64,000 nucleotides of DNA from Dyella amyloliquefaciens (GTDB lineage Bacteria; Pseudomonadota; Gammaproteobacteria; Xanthomonadales; Rhodanobacteraceae): NCBI RefSeq assembly GCF_004296575.1, contig NZ_SAYT01000001.1, positions 714,856 through 778,855 of the forward strand, given 5' to 3'. The translations under genes and the position numbers were made by a program. The stretch's first letter is position 1. Every line of letters begins with the position of its first letter. The notes below the pieces were generated by a model that saw only the letters and a list, made by a program, of their open reading frames with translations, was not told where the DNA came from and searched no databases. This document shows positions 15,091 to 22,833 of the stretch, piece after piece.

Positions 15091-15546
15091 ATGAACCCGA
15101 GATTGGCAGCCATTGAGGCCCGGAACGAACTGCTGCGTCTTCACTGGCCAGATTCGGTAAGTGTTGCTCGGCACAATGGCATTGAAGCGGGTGGTGAGGC
15201 TCAATGGGCGCGGGAAAGGCGGCGCGCCGGCGAATTGCTTGGTGTGTGGTCCGCTCCGGCGCGTGACTTCGTGCATCCGGACTTTCAGTTTGACCAGTAT
15301 GGGCGATTACGGCATCCCGAAGTTCACGCACTGCTTGCGGTATTGGCGCTCTGTGAGGATTTTAAGCAGGCGGTAGACCGGGGCGGCTGGAGGCGAGCAT
15401 TTTGGCTATATGGGAAGAGCCCAATGCTGTTGGATGGGGCCGGTGTGATGCAGGCGCCCGCAGAACGTTTTGCCACTGACCCAGCAACTGTAATTGCGCT
15501 GGCTCGCGAGGTAGCTGGCCCGGGGAAGGGAGATGCGTGGTGGTGA
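15091..15546 (+). CDS. DUF2384 (Xre/MbcA/ParS toxin-binding)-like protein, 151 aa
   Basis: It begins 13 bp after the previous stop (MNPRLAAIEARNELLRLHWP). Residues about 58-145 hold the pattern FVHPDFQFDQYGRLRHPEVH, ALLAVL, RRAFWLYGKSPMLLDGAGV and ERFATDPATVIALAREVAG, which matches the RES-associated antitoxin domain (bulky FQFD strand, WL pair, LDG turn, then DPxxVIALA helix). The N-terminus resembles the short helical domain found in chromosomal stand-alone members. It overlaps the third gene by 10 bp, so the three are very probably an operon. The partner toxin, if any, is not recognised. Confidence 0.65.
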   Translation: MNPRLAAIEARNELLRLHWPDSVSVARHNGIEAGGEAQWARERRRAGELLGVWSAPARDFVHPDFQFDQYGRLRHPEVHALLAVLALCEDFKQAVDRGGWRRAFWLYGKSPMLLDGAGVMQAPAERFATDPATVIALAREVAGPGKGDAWW

Positions 15547-16577
15547 ATTCTGCACCAATCATTTCAATGGAAGGCTTGGATCCGCTGGGCTTCACGCAAG
15601 ACGGAGTCCCTCGGCGTGACCGAGTACTTAATTGGTTCGGCCTATCCGCAGAGGCTCTCGCCGAGGCTGTCCAACAGACCCGAGGGTCCGGCTCCCCCTC
15701 CGAGACTACCGACCACTTCGTTGTGCAACTGGCGCACCTTGCCAATGCGGTGACCATTGGCTTGGAAAGGGATACCGCGAAAGCGGCGAAGTGGTTTCGT
15801 GCCCCTAACCCAATGCTTGGGGGATGTTCGGCCATGGATATGATCCAGAAAGGGAGGATCCATCGCCTTCAGGTATTTATTGAAAGTGCGCTTCAGGCTT
15901 CGGTTGAATATCCGGATCGGGTCAATCTAGCCGGCCCGGGGCAAGCTGAGTCAGTTGACTCACCAGGTAGGCGGTTCGACATGCGTGAGTCAGCTGACTC
16001 ACCAGGCTCACCAGGCAACGGGTTCGGCCTGAGTGATTCAGTTGAATCACCTCGCACCGAGCCAGGTCGAGCCGCGGAACGCAAGATCGAGGCGATCGCA
16101 GAGCGGATCGCTGACCACGTCACCTATCGTCTTACGGTATCGCTTGGCCTACCGGCACGTCTGGTATGTCCATCGGACGAGGCGGAGCAAGCAGTCGTTG
16201 ACGCGGTGGCTCGGGTGGCGACGGTGCGGGAAATTCTCGTGGAAGTCATCGACCTGCGACCGGCGCCCGCCGAGCGACTGGATGCTGTCACAGCGCGCCT
16301 TGATGGATGGGAGAGCAGGGCAGCTAAGAACGCCCTCGACCCAATGCGGACGCTGCTTATCCCGCGTGGTTTCGACGTCTTCGGCGACGACGCGCACGAC
16401 GGGCCGATTTATCCGTTCCGGTTCAAATTTCAGTTTGACCGGAAGTTCCTGTGGCTATTCGTTGGCCAAGACGCATCACGAATGCGGTTCTTGTTTGACA
16501 GCGGCCAACGGCCGCTGTATCGAGCGGCCGGCGATATCACTCCCGAAGACTGGCAGCAGGAAAGCCGCCGTCTATAG
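15537..16577 (+). CDS. Unknown protein with a DUF2384-like segment and palindromic linker, 346 aa
   Basis: GTG at 15537 (or GTG 15540/15543) follows GGGAAGGGAG; ATG 15567 is an alternative. Residues about 58-118 (HFVVQLAHLANAV, KAAKWFRAPNPMLGGCSAMD, GRIHRLQVFIESAL) again recall the Xre/MbcA/ParS fold. Residues 137-175 form a Ser/Pro/Gly linker with ESVDSPG, ESADSPG and DSVESPR, encoded by three palindromes. The C-terminal about 170 residues hold an unknown domain (RKIEAIAERIADHVTYRL ... PRGFDVFGDDAHDG ... FKFQFDRKFLWLFVGQD). A C-terminal toxin or DNA-binding role is conceivable. Gene reality is well supported by overlap and codon pattern; function is not. Confidence 0.65.
   Translation: MVVNSAPIISMEGLDPLGFTQDGVPRRDRVLNWFGLSAEALAEAVQQTRGSGSPSETTDHFVVQLAHLANAVTIGLERDTAKAAKWFRAPNPMLGGCSAMDMIQKGRIHRLQVFIESALQASVEYPDRVNLAGPGQAESVDSPGRRFDMRESADSPGSPGNGFGLSDSVESPRTEPGRAAERKIEAIAERIADHVTYRLTVSLGLPARLVCPSDEAEQAVVDAVARVATVREILVEVIDLRPAPAERLDAVTARLDGWESRAAKNALDPMRTLLIPRGFDVFGDDAHDGPIYPFRFKFQFDRKFLWLFVGQDASRMRFLFDSGQRPLYRAAGDITPEDWQQESRRL
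15947..16050. repeat. Three in-gene palindromes with compensatory differences
   Basis: Copies are TGAGTCAGTTGACTCA (15947-15962), GTGAGTCAGCTGACTCAC (15985-16002, perfect) and GTGATTCAGTTGAATCAC (16033-16050). In the third, both arms changed together (GAGTCA to GATTCA and TGACTC to TGAATC), so dyad symmetry is preserved while the peptide changes from ESVDS to DSVES. The first copy is identical to the 16-mer at 12736. Confidence 0.85.
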
Positions 16578-16663
16578 CTTCTAGGGTTGGCGGCAACTGT
16601 AAGCGTTACACAGTTCTAGGGCCTGTCCAGCTGAGAAACGTCACTTTGGCTGGAAAACTTAGA

Positions 16664-16691
16664 GGTCATGATAAGAAAAGTTATCATGACC
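16664..16691. repeat. Perfect inverted repeat (11-bp arms)
   Basis: GGTCATGATAA and TTATCATGACC flank a 6-nt GAAAAG loop. It lies about 90 bp after the DUF2384-like operon and about 105 bp before an IS5 fragment. It could be a terminator without a U-tract, a recombination or resolution site, or an IS end. Confidence 0.7.
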
Positions 16692-16796
16692 GCAAGTCGG
16701 GCAAGGGCATCCGTCGGACCGTCATCTTGGCCCTCGCGCGGCTTGTGCGTTGGCAACGCTTTTTGACCTGTATCACTAGCAGTGCCGCGGCGCTGG

Positions 16797-17001
16797 GTTG
16801 CCGCATCAGACGCACCCGAAGCATGGCCGGTTATGGCACCGGATGACGCCCCAGCCCTCCCTCTTTGGGGCAGTTGGGCGCGATGAGCGCTTCCAGCGCC
16901 GACCATGTGATGACCTTCTCCACCTGTGCCAGGAAGACCTCGCGGCGCGTGCGCTTCTTCTTCGCATCAAAAATCATCGAAGCGGATGAGCGCAGCTTCA
17001 T
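16797..17001 (-). pseudogene. IS5-family transposase, N-terminal fragment
   Basis: Read on the minus strand from ATG 17001, the frame gives KKKRTRREVFLAQVEKVITW, then SALEALIAPNCPKEGGLGRH. This is the conserved N-terminal region of IS5-type DDE transposases (TRRE-FL-EM--VVPW--L-ALI-P-YPK). A TAA stop follows PVP, after which the same frame continues PAMLRVRLMRQ, the next conserved block, before the similarity ends. The gene is therefore interrupted by a stop and truncated; the catalytic DDE core is missing. It marks past IS activity. Confidence 0.75.
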
Positions 17002-17334
17002 GAGTGACTACCAGACAGGAAGCGAGGCCCCGTCCTCGCGCCTCTATCGCCAAGCGTTTTAAAGATTCGTCCGATGGCCCGGCCTGGGGCGCTGATCTAT
17101 GCTCGCTGCTGTTGTGATGAGAAACCCTCAGGGATCAACACTAGGCCGTGAAATCACCGAGCCTGAAGCCATGACAAGCGATCTTTGGAACTACCCTGCA
17201 CGAATCGTTCTTGACCGCTTGGGTAACACAGATAGCGGCCTGCACCTACGATGATTCGGTAATTTATAGGCCAGACCGGTGTTCGCGACCTCCGGTCGAT
17301 CGCCCATGGGCAAATGCGCAGAGATTCAGCAAAG

Positions 17335-18195
17335 ATGACCGCACTGACCGTGAACATAGCGACACGAGATGGTGCACAGCTTGCGCTGACGCGCGTTGGC
17401 CGTGAAGTCGGTGCGCCGGTCGTGCTCACGCACGGCACCTTCTCGAACCACCGAACATGTATGGCGCTTGCGGAGTATCTGGCACGACGCGGGTTCGCCT
17501 GCTGGGTCTTCGATTGGCGCGGGCACGGCTTCAGTGCGAAGGCGCCGACGTCCTATACGTTCGACACGGTCGCACGCGAAGATGTAGAGGCCGTCATCAA
17601 TGCTGTTGGTGCGAAAAGCGGAATGCAGCGAATTTATTGGGTCGGACACAGCGGCGGTGGGCTCGTCGCGGCGATGTGGATGGCGCGCAATCCGGTGCGC
17701 GCGGCAAGCGAATTCGGAGGGCTCGTGCTATTGGCGAGCCAAGCGACGGCTGCGGCGCTCACCTGGCGTAATCGCATCCTAGTGCAGGTGATGACCGGCT
17801 GGATCGCCTGCGGCGGCCGCCTCCCGGGCTGGCTCCTGCGCGTCGGCCCGGAAGGCGAGGAGCGTCGGCTGATGCAGCAATGGTGCCGATGGAGCCTCTC
17901 GCGCACGTTCACCGGCGAGGACGGCTTCGACTACCAGCGTGCACTCGGCTTGGTCAAAGTGCCCGTACTCGCGCTCGCGGGTAGTGGCGACACGTTTATC
18001 GCACCAGCGCAAGGCTGCGCGACGCTGGTCAGCGGCTTCGCTGGTACAGACCATACGTATCGGCTTTGCGGCCGGGATCAAGGTTTCCGCGAGGACTACA
18101 CGCACGATCGCTTGATTCTCTCGCGCAATGCGGCGCGCGAAACGTGGCCACTCGTCGAGCAATGGCTTGCCGTGCGCGGGGCGTTGCCAGCATAG
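17335..18195 (+). CDS. Alpha/beta-hydrolase, 286 aa
   Basis: The start at 17335 (MTALTVNIATRDGAQLALTR) fits the family; an ATG at 17314 would add seven residues. The oxyanion motif HGTFSNHR (33-40), nucleophile elbow GHSGGG with Ser106, acid Asp219 (AGSGDTF) and His257 (DYTHDR) make a complete Ser-Asp-His triad. There is no signal peptide or membrane anchor, so it is a cytosolic esterase or lipase of the lysophospholipase/serine aminopeptidase S33 type; the substrate is unknown. It lies between IS remnants without operon partners and may have arrived with the surrounding accessory DNA. Confidence 0.88.
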   Translation: MTALTVNIATRDGAQLALTRVGREVGAPVVLTHGTFSNHRTCMALAEYLARRGFACWVFDWRGHGFSAKAPTSYTFDTVAREDVEAVINAVGAKSGMQRIYWVGHSGGGLVAAMWMARNPVRAASEFGGLVLLASQATAAALTWRNRILVQVMTGWIACGGRLPGWLLRVGPEGEERRLMQQWCRWSLSRTFTGEDGFDYQRALGLVKVPVLALAGSGDTFIAPAQGCATLVSGFAGTDHTYRLCGRDQGFREDYTHDRLILSRNAARETWPLVEQWLAVRGALPA

Positions 18196-18800
18196 CCGAG
18201 GCGGTCCCGCAGCGACCGCGGATCTCATTGAGGGGTCGAGAGCAACGGCCACCGGCCCAAAGAAGCTTCAGTCTCTGCAAAATTCACGCTTTCTCCCTTT
18301 ACAAGCATCCCCATCCTGCATTGGCCAGCAGTGATTGGCACGCCATCCACAGATGCTCTGACCGGCCTGCATTGATTGGTCGCGCGGCAGCCGCGGATTT
18401 GGTTGAGGGTGGTTGGTCAGCAGCTTCGGACTCGCATCCAATTGTGCAGAGGGTCCGGAGGGAAGTTACTCGATCGGCCGCATCATATCCAAGGTGGTGC
18501 TATGGACAACTGAAACAGTGATAGTTGTGAAGCGACGCTCGTTGTCGAAGTGAGAGCGTGCTTATTGAGTGATTGCCTGAGCTCCATTAGCTCATTTCGT
18601 TATTGCCAAGCGTTTACGCGATGCCGGTTTCCACGTTCGTGACACTGTCGCCGATCTTTGTTTGAGCACTGGACAAACGCATGCAACGGCCACTTAGAAG
18701 CATGCTGCTCAATGACGTACGGTCTGGAGGCATTCATTCCAGGTGACGATGGGCATGGACAACCTGATTGCCAACCAATGGACGGGGTGTGACTTGGAGC

Positions 18801-18829
18801 AAAAAAGGCGCCGCCAGCAAGACTGGCGG
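18801..18829 (-). terminator. Orphan rho-independent terminator, minus orientation
   Basis: Stem CCGCCAG / CTGGCGG with a 5-nt loop, followed on the minus strand by CGCC and six T residues. It lies about 90 bp beyond the stop of the decayed outer-membrane protein end at 18916, so it is probably that gene's original terminator. Confidence 0.75.
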
Positions 18830-18915
18830 TGTGGGAAAACCCCAGTAAGTTCCATGCTGCCACGGGAGGTGATACAGCATGGAGTTCGGCCTATCGGCCG
18901 GGCTTTGTCAACGGC

Positions 18916-19026
18916 TTAGAGGTCGTAGGAAACAGCGATCCTGCCGTAGCGTGGTGTCGTCTGGTACAAAGACGCCCCATAGGTATTGGATACGGTATAC
19001 GGCGCCATCTTATGCGTCGCATCCAG
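18916..19026 (-). pseudogene. C-terminal remnant of an outer-membrane beta-barrel (TonB-receptor-like)
   Basis: The minus-strand frame ends NTYGASLYQTTPRYGRIAVS then YDL and stop. The alternation of hydrophobic and aromatic residues in a terminal strand, and the YGASLYQT-PRY pattern, resemble the last strands of TonB-dependent receptors. No upstream sequence keeps the frame or family character, so only the end survives. The following terminator supports a former gene. Confidence 0.4.
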
Positions 19027-19248
19027 GGCCGTCGGGCCATGCTGAGGCGCCGCCAAATGAAACGACAGAAGAGTTAGACGTTTAGCCACTGAAGTAGCCA
19101 TACCTTGTACGACGCCTGGCGCCAGAAGGGCGATGGCTTCTGCACTGTGGGCCAACGGCAACTGCGCAAGGTTGTTGAGAGGTGATGACGGTGCGCGAGT
19201 CAGCAGACGTCACATCGATGGCGGGCAGCGCATTTGCTGTAAGTAATG

Positions 19249-19377
19249 GCTCTTCCACTGGTAGTAGGTAGCCACGTTGATGCTTCCTTGCCGGAAGATG
19301 TCTTTCATTGGAATGCCGGCGACCGTTTGCTTCAGAATCGATACGATCTGTGTCTCGGTGAATTTTGACTTCGTCAG
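19249..19377 (-). pseudogene. IS3-family OrfA fragment
   Basis: On the minus strand AGGAGGT precedes CTG ACG AAG, where a functional copy would have ATG. The frame reads TKSKFTETQIVSILKQTVAG, then IPMKDIFRQGSINVATYYQWKS, the typical helix-turn-helix start of IS3-family OrfA proteins. Similarity stops after YYQWKS and the frame ends soon after. The start codon is lost and the rest of orfA and all of orfB are absent. DNA to the right up to about 19507 may be the IS left end. Confidence 0.8.
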
Positions 19378-19659
19378 AGGACCTCCTGGCTAAAGAGCGA
19401 TGCCAGAAAGCACTACTACTACTTGCGCGTTTACGGTTTGGGCGAGCTTACGTATCCGGCCCGAATCAGCGAATACGCTAAACGTGACGCCAGAGAAAAC
19501 TGTCTAGTTGAGCTTTTCGACTGGGCGGTGAAAGGTCACATGACGAACCTGTCAAACCCAGCGTTGTTATAGGTGAACTCCCTGTGCGCACGATGGCATC
19601 ATCCACCACATCCATTGCCAAGTGTCACGAAAAGACGAGAACACTTCATCGTTTCTAAT

Positions 19660-20172
19660 TTAGTTGTAAGTAAATTGGGCATTAACAAAAACGCGCCCAA
19701 CCCCTGGCGTGACGGTACTTGTTGTTTGAATAAAGCTAGCCAATATCGTTATCGATGGATTGACGACAGGCGAGTCCCAATTTAAGGCTGTCGAGGGTGC
19801 GCCTGGAAGTATCTTCGTTCCGTCAGCTTTTGCTAAATACACTGCAACGCCCGAAATGTTTCCAGACACCGAGGTTACCTTAAAATTATTACCACCAGAG
19901 ACTGTTCCATCGGCTACCCCACTAAACAGCACGCTAGCGACCGACACATGACTACAGTTCGTCGCTTTAAGGGTGACGACTTTCGCAGGCGTCCTCATAA
20001 GCACCCCCGTGAAGTCCGACACGCTATAAGTTCCGAGATCAACATCGTCTATCGAGACGGCACAAGAAGGGACAAAAAAATCTCCTGTAAAATGAACCGT
20101 TAGGTCTTGTGCTACGCTGGCTAAGGGCATTATTGTCAAAAGACCTAACGCGATTAAACTCTTCAGTCCCAT
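19660..20172 (-). CDS. Fimbrial subunit, type 1 family, 170 aa
   Basis: A signal peptide (MGLKSLIALGLLTIMPLASVAQ) precedes a pilin domain with the usual Cys pair (FVPSCAVSIDDVDLG and KATNCSHVS) and a C-terminal beta-zipper strand ending GRVFVNAQFTYN, with the penultimate Tyr expected for donor-strand exchange. It is the last gene of the fimbrial operon, 9 bp after the adhesin gene. Minor subunits in this position may act as adaptors or terminators. Its DNA is visibly more A+T-rich than the usher and chaperone genes. Confidence 0.88.
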   Translation of the reverse strand: MGLKSLIALGLLTIMPLASVAQDLTVHFTGDFFVPSCAVSIDDVDLGTYSVSDFTGVLMRTPAKVVTLKATNCSHVSVASVLFSGVADGTVSGGNNFKVTSVSGNISGVAVYLAKADGTKILPGAPSTALNWDSPVVNPSITILASFIQTTSTVTPGVGRVFVNAQFTYN

Positions 20173-20181
20173 AGAGATATC

Positions 20182-21375
20182 TCAAAGGTAAATTAGGGTA
20201 ATGGTGGCCGCACCGTTGGCTTGACCTGCCGCCGTAGTGGAATTCGTTTGGATATAACGGGCACTCATGTTTATAGAGTAATTTTGTGGCGTAGCTGTAA
20301 CGCTCACGGAACCCAGCGGATACGCGTTTTGATTGATAACGTTAGCGCCATTCGAACCCATCGCCAGTTGTATGCCTATACCGGTCGCAGTTGGGTGAAC
20401 GCCGTCAGGCTGCAATAGAAGTACACCCAGGTCGGCCCCGGCGGACCAGCCAGCCACCGCCTGAATGGTGAAGTTGATGGCGTTGCTTGCGAGGCTGGAG
20501 GCGGTGCTTGTGCCCGCGAACGGATACACACGATATTGGTTATATCCGAAGAAGGCCGGACAGTTGGTGAGTTGCGCGCTGAAGTTAACCCACGCGGTTC
20601 CTGTACGAATGCCCGTCAATTCGCTTACGGCATGGGAGCCCATATCTACATACACGTCTGGTGTCGTACATGTTCCCGCCACCACCACGACAGATCCAGC
20701 CACAGCGTTAGACTGCAAATAGGGAAACCTATTTGTGCTATTAAAATAATATTTGACGGTAGGAAAGTCAGCTGACGTTAGTGTCCCCGTGCCCACAGTG
20801 TTGCTGATCTTTACAACATTTAGCACGAACGAGGTCATGGTGGCGTTGCCAGTCGGATCCATGAAACCAGTTACACCACCGCCTGCCAATGAGAAGCCAG
20901 AACCTGTCCAAGGAATTCCACCGCCAGTGTTACCGGGAGTTTCATTCGAAGCGTAAACACCAATGCCTGCAATATGCGTCAAATACACCTTGGCGCCATT
21001 GGGAGCAACCCAAGTAGATAGGCCATACGAAGGAGCGGTGTTGATTTCATAGGATAGGTAGCCCGTACCGCCGACATCGCATTTATAGGCGGGAATAGCC
21101 GCACTTCCCCAGTAAGTCGACTTATATAATATCGTTCCGATGGGAATATCACGACCCACGGTAATAGAACCCTGTATGACGGGGGAGGCAACGACAGGGC
21201 TCATCGGCTGCAGAGTGGAGCCATTTACCAAAGAGCAAGTCGATGCTTGCGCAGGGGGCGCCATCAAGCTGACCACCATCAGCAAGACAAGTGAAAGCGT
21301 GTGCACAAATTTAAGCATGCTATGTCCGGTCGAACGACCCCATAAGCTGCCAGCGGAAATGAGCGATATATGCAT
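20182..21375 (-). CDS. Two-domain fimbrial tip adhesin (FimH/MrkD type), 397 aa
   Basis: At 397 residues this is twice the size of the other subunits. After the signal peptide (cleavage probably after PPAQA) a lectin-like N-terminal domain (about 46-230) with Cys in STCSLVNG and AYKCDVGG is followed by a pilin domain (about 232-397) with Cys pair AGTCTTPDV / LTNCPAFF and terminal strand GAATITLIYL. The ATG at 21375 has AAAGGA upstream; ATG 21318 gives a more typical signal peptide but no good site. It should cap the fimbria and bind a host or surface ligand. Its DNA is relatively A+T-rich. Confidence 0.88.
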   Translation of the reverse strand: MHISLISAGSLWGRSTGHSMLKFVHTLSLVLLMVVSLMAPPAQASTCSLVNGSTLQPMSPVVASPVIQGSITVGRDIPIGTILYKSTYWGSAAIPAYKCDVGGTGYLSYEINTAPSYGLSTWVAPNGAKVYLTHIAGIGVYASNETPGNTGGGIPWTGSGFSLAGGGVTGFMDPTGNATMTSFVLNVVKISNTVGTGTLTSADFPTVKYYFNSTNRFPYLQSNAVAGSVVVVAGTCTTPDVYVDMGSHAVSELTGIRTGTAWVNFSAQLTNCPAFFGYNQYRVYPFAGTSTASSLASNAINFTIQAVAGWSAGADLGVLLLQPDGVHPTATGIGIQLAMGSNGANVINQNAYPLGSVSVTATPQNYSINMSARYIQTNSTTAAGQANGAATITLIYL

Positions 21376-21574
21376 AATGTTCCTTTAACCCTCAAAGGCA
21401 CCTGTGACTTACAGGGCTAAAAAAATTGTGATACTCGTAACGTCGGTCAACATGCCGTTCTGCCATAGAACCCACGAAAGCACTGTGTTTATGCTGTCGA
21501 AGCATGTTGATCATCAGGCGCTTTTCGCCATGCTTGCGCTTACACCGAAACTAGTTATTCATCATGGGCCAGGC

Positions 21575-22099
21575 TTACAGATAGCTCATGGTGACTAGGG
21601 TGCTGGAAAGCACGGAGCCCGTGGTGGCAAGTACGCTAGGCAACTTCCAATAGGCAACGCGTAGATCAAGCGTGGCCTGGCCTGCGGAAATGGGGACGGT
21701 GCGTGTATTGTTGGTGTTGTTTGCGCCTATGGTCGCGCCATCAGCGGACTCCAATTCCACCGCCACTCCCGTGGCGGCGCCGGTGTTTTTGTAACGCGCA
21801 AGATCGGTCGCGTCGGACGTACCAGTGAAAGCAAACGTGGCTTGGGTAAGGCCTGCACTACAACTATTCACCGTGAGCTGAAACGGCTTGTAGCCCGTCG
21901 CGCCCACGGCGGGCAGCGCGGAAACGGAAATGGGGTCCAGCGCCACAGTGCTGTCGCTACCACCCGACAGCGTCCACTGGCAGGTGCCGTTGACAATAGT
22001 GCCGGTCATATTGAAGGTGGTCTGTGCGCTTGCATTCACGCTGGCGAATGCCAACGCAAAAGGCAGCAGAACGCCGATCCATACAGTGACGCGCTTCAT
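21575..22099 (-). CDS. Fimbrial subunit, type 1 family, 174 aa
   Basis: The start at 22099 (MKRVTVWIGVLLPFALAFAS) gives a clean signal peptide with AGGGAAA upstream; in-frame codons up to 22120 are less likely. The mature pilin domain has the Cys pair NGTCQWTLS / VNSCSAGLT and a terminal strand STLVTMSYL. It is a member of the usher-assembled fimbria, following another subunit by 74 bp. Whether it is a shaft or adaptor subunit cannot be told. Confidence 0.88.
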   Translation of the reverse strand: MKRVTVWIGVLLPFALAFASVNASAQTTFNMTGTIVNGTCQWTLSGGSDSTVALDPISVSALPAVGATGYKPFQLTVNSCSAGLTQATFAFTGTSDATDLARYKNTGAATGVAVELESADGATIGANNTNNTRTVPISAGQATLDLRVAYWKLPSVLATTGSVLSSTLVTMSYL

Positions 22100-22173
22100 C
22101 ACAAAGATTTCCCTGGGCAAGGCTGGCTTTTGCCGGCGCTACATCGGGTGATGCAACGCCGAACTGTTGCCGC

Positions 22174-22668
22174 TTAGTTATACGTGGCGTTAAGCGTCAC
22201 CGGCGTGTGCGCCGTGCCAGCCGCGACCGTGGCTGCCGACTGGTGAAAACGCGCCTGGTAGTGGTAGGTGGTAGCGGCGGTTGAGGCCACAAAGTCCACC
22301 GATGTGCCTGCCGGCAGGATCGGTGTTGCATCAGACGTACGCTGCAACTCAATACCGATGCCGCTTACACCGGTGAACAAGTTAGAGTTGTTGAGGTCCG
22401 CGCCACCGCTAAGTTTTATGTGCACCGTGGTCACCAGTGGATCGCACGCACTGGACTGCACCGGGACGTCCTTCCAAGACGTGGTATAGGCACCCGTAAA
22501 GGCGGTCGCCGGGTAAGTGCCAAGGTCAACGTCAGCCACGGTAAGCGCGCAGGTACCGGCCTGAATGGTGCCAGTGATGTTGAAGAGGACGGTGCTTGTT
22601 TGAGCGTAAGCGCTAGAAACGGCACTTAGCAAAGCGACAGTAAGGGCAGCAGAGGCGAACTTGTTCAT
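22174..22668 (-). CDS. Fimbrial subunit, type 1 family, 164 aa
   Basis: A signal peptide (MNKFASAALTVALLSAVSSAYAQ) is followed by a pilin domain with Cys pair QAGTCALTVADVDLG / QSSACDPL and a C-terminal strand HTPVTLNATYN. The DVDLGTYPATAFTG stretch is shared with the last subunit (DVDLGTYSVSDFTG), which suggests that the two are related paralogues. It follows the usher gene by 165 bp. Confidence 0.9.
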   Translation of the reverse strand: MNKFASAALTVALLSAVSSAYAQTSTVLFNITGTIQAGTCALTVADVDLGTYPATAFTGAYTTSWKDVPVQSSACDPLVTTVHIKLSGGADLNNSNLFTGVSGIGIELQRTSDATPILPAGTSVDFVASTAATTYHYQARFHQSAATVAAGTAHTPVTLNATYN

Positions 22669-22833
22669 AGGTCAGTACTCAGTGGTAAGTGGGGTGGGTG
22701 AGGATAAATGCATCGGCACGAGTCCCCGGCGTGGTTGGCTAGGTTTGAACCAGCGAGGTATTGAGCATGGCGGTCGATCCAACGGTCTTTGGCGCTAAAG
22801 GCGCTTAGTGGCGGCTTACTCACGAAGAAACAT

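Larger units (their letters stand above)
16578..17334. other. Region with IS remnant and hairpin, 757 bp
   Basis: Contains the perfect hairpin at 16664-16691 and an IS5-family transposase fragment (both annotated separately). The remaining about 330 bp upstream of the hydrolase shows no gene. Confidence 0.5.
18196..19659. other. Decayed accessory region, 1464 bp
   Basis: No intact gene. It holds a likely end of a degraded outer-membrane barrel gene with its terminator and an IS3 orfA fragment (annotated separately). Two similar stretches with a CCGCGGAT core followed by TTGAGGG or TTGAGGGG occur near 18216 and 18390, possibly a decayed duplication. The right about 150 bp before the fimbrial gene is featureless. 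Confidence 0.5.

Noticed and set aside
16664-16691. A dif or XerCD site
   Set aside because: Arms and spacer do not fit the 11-6-11 XerC/XerD consensus halves beyond the length pattern, and no terminus-associated context is visible.
18600-18863. An 87-codon minus-strand frame
   Set aside because: It runs through the orphan terminator hairpin and has no family pattern.
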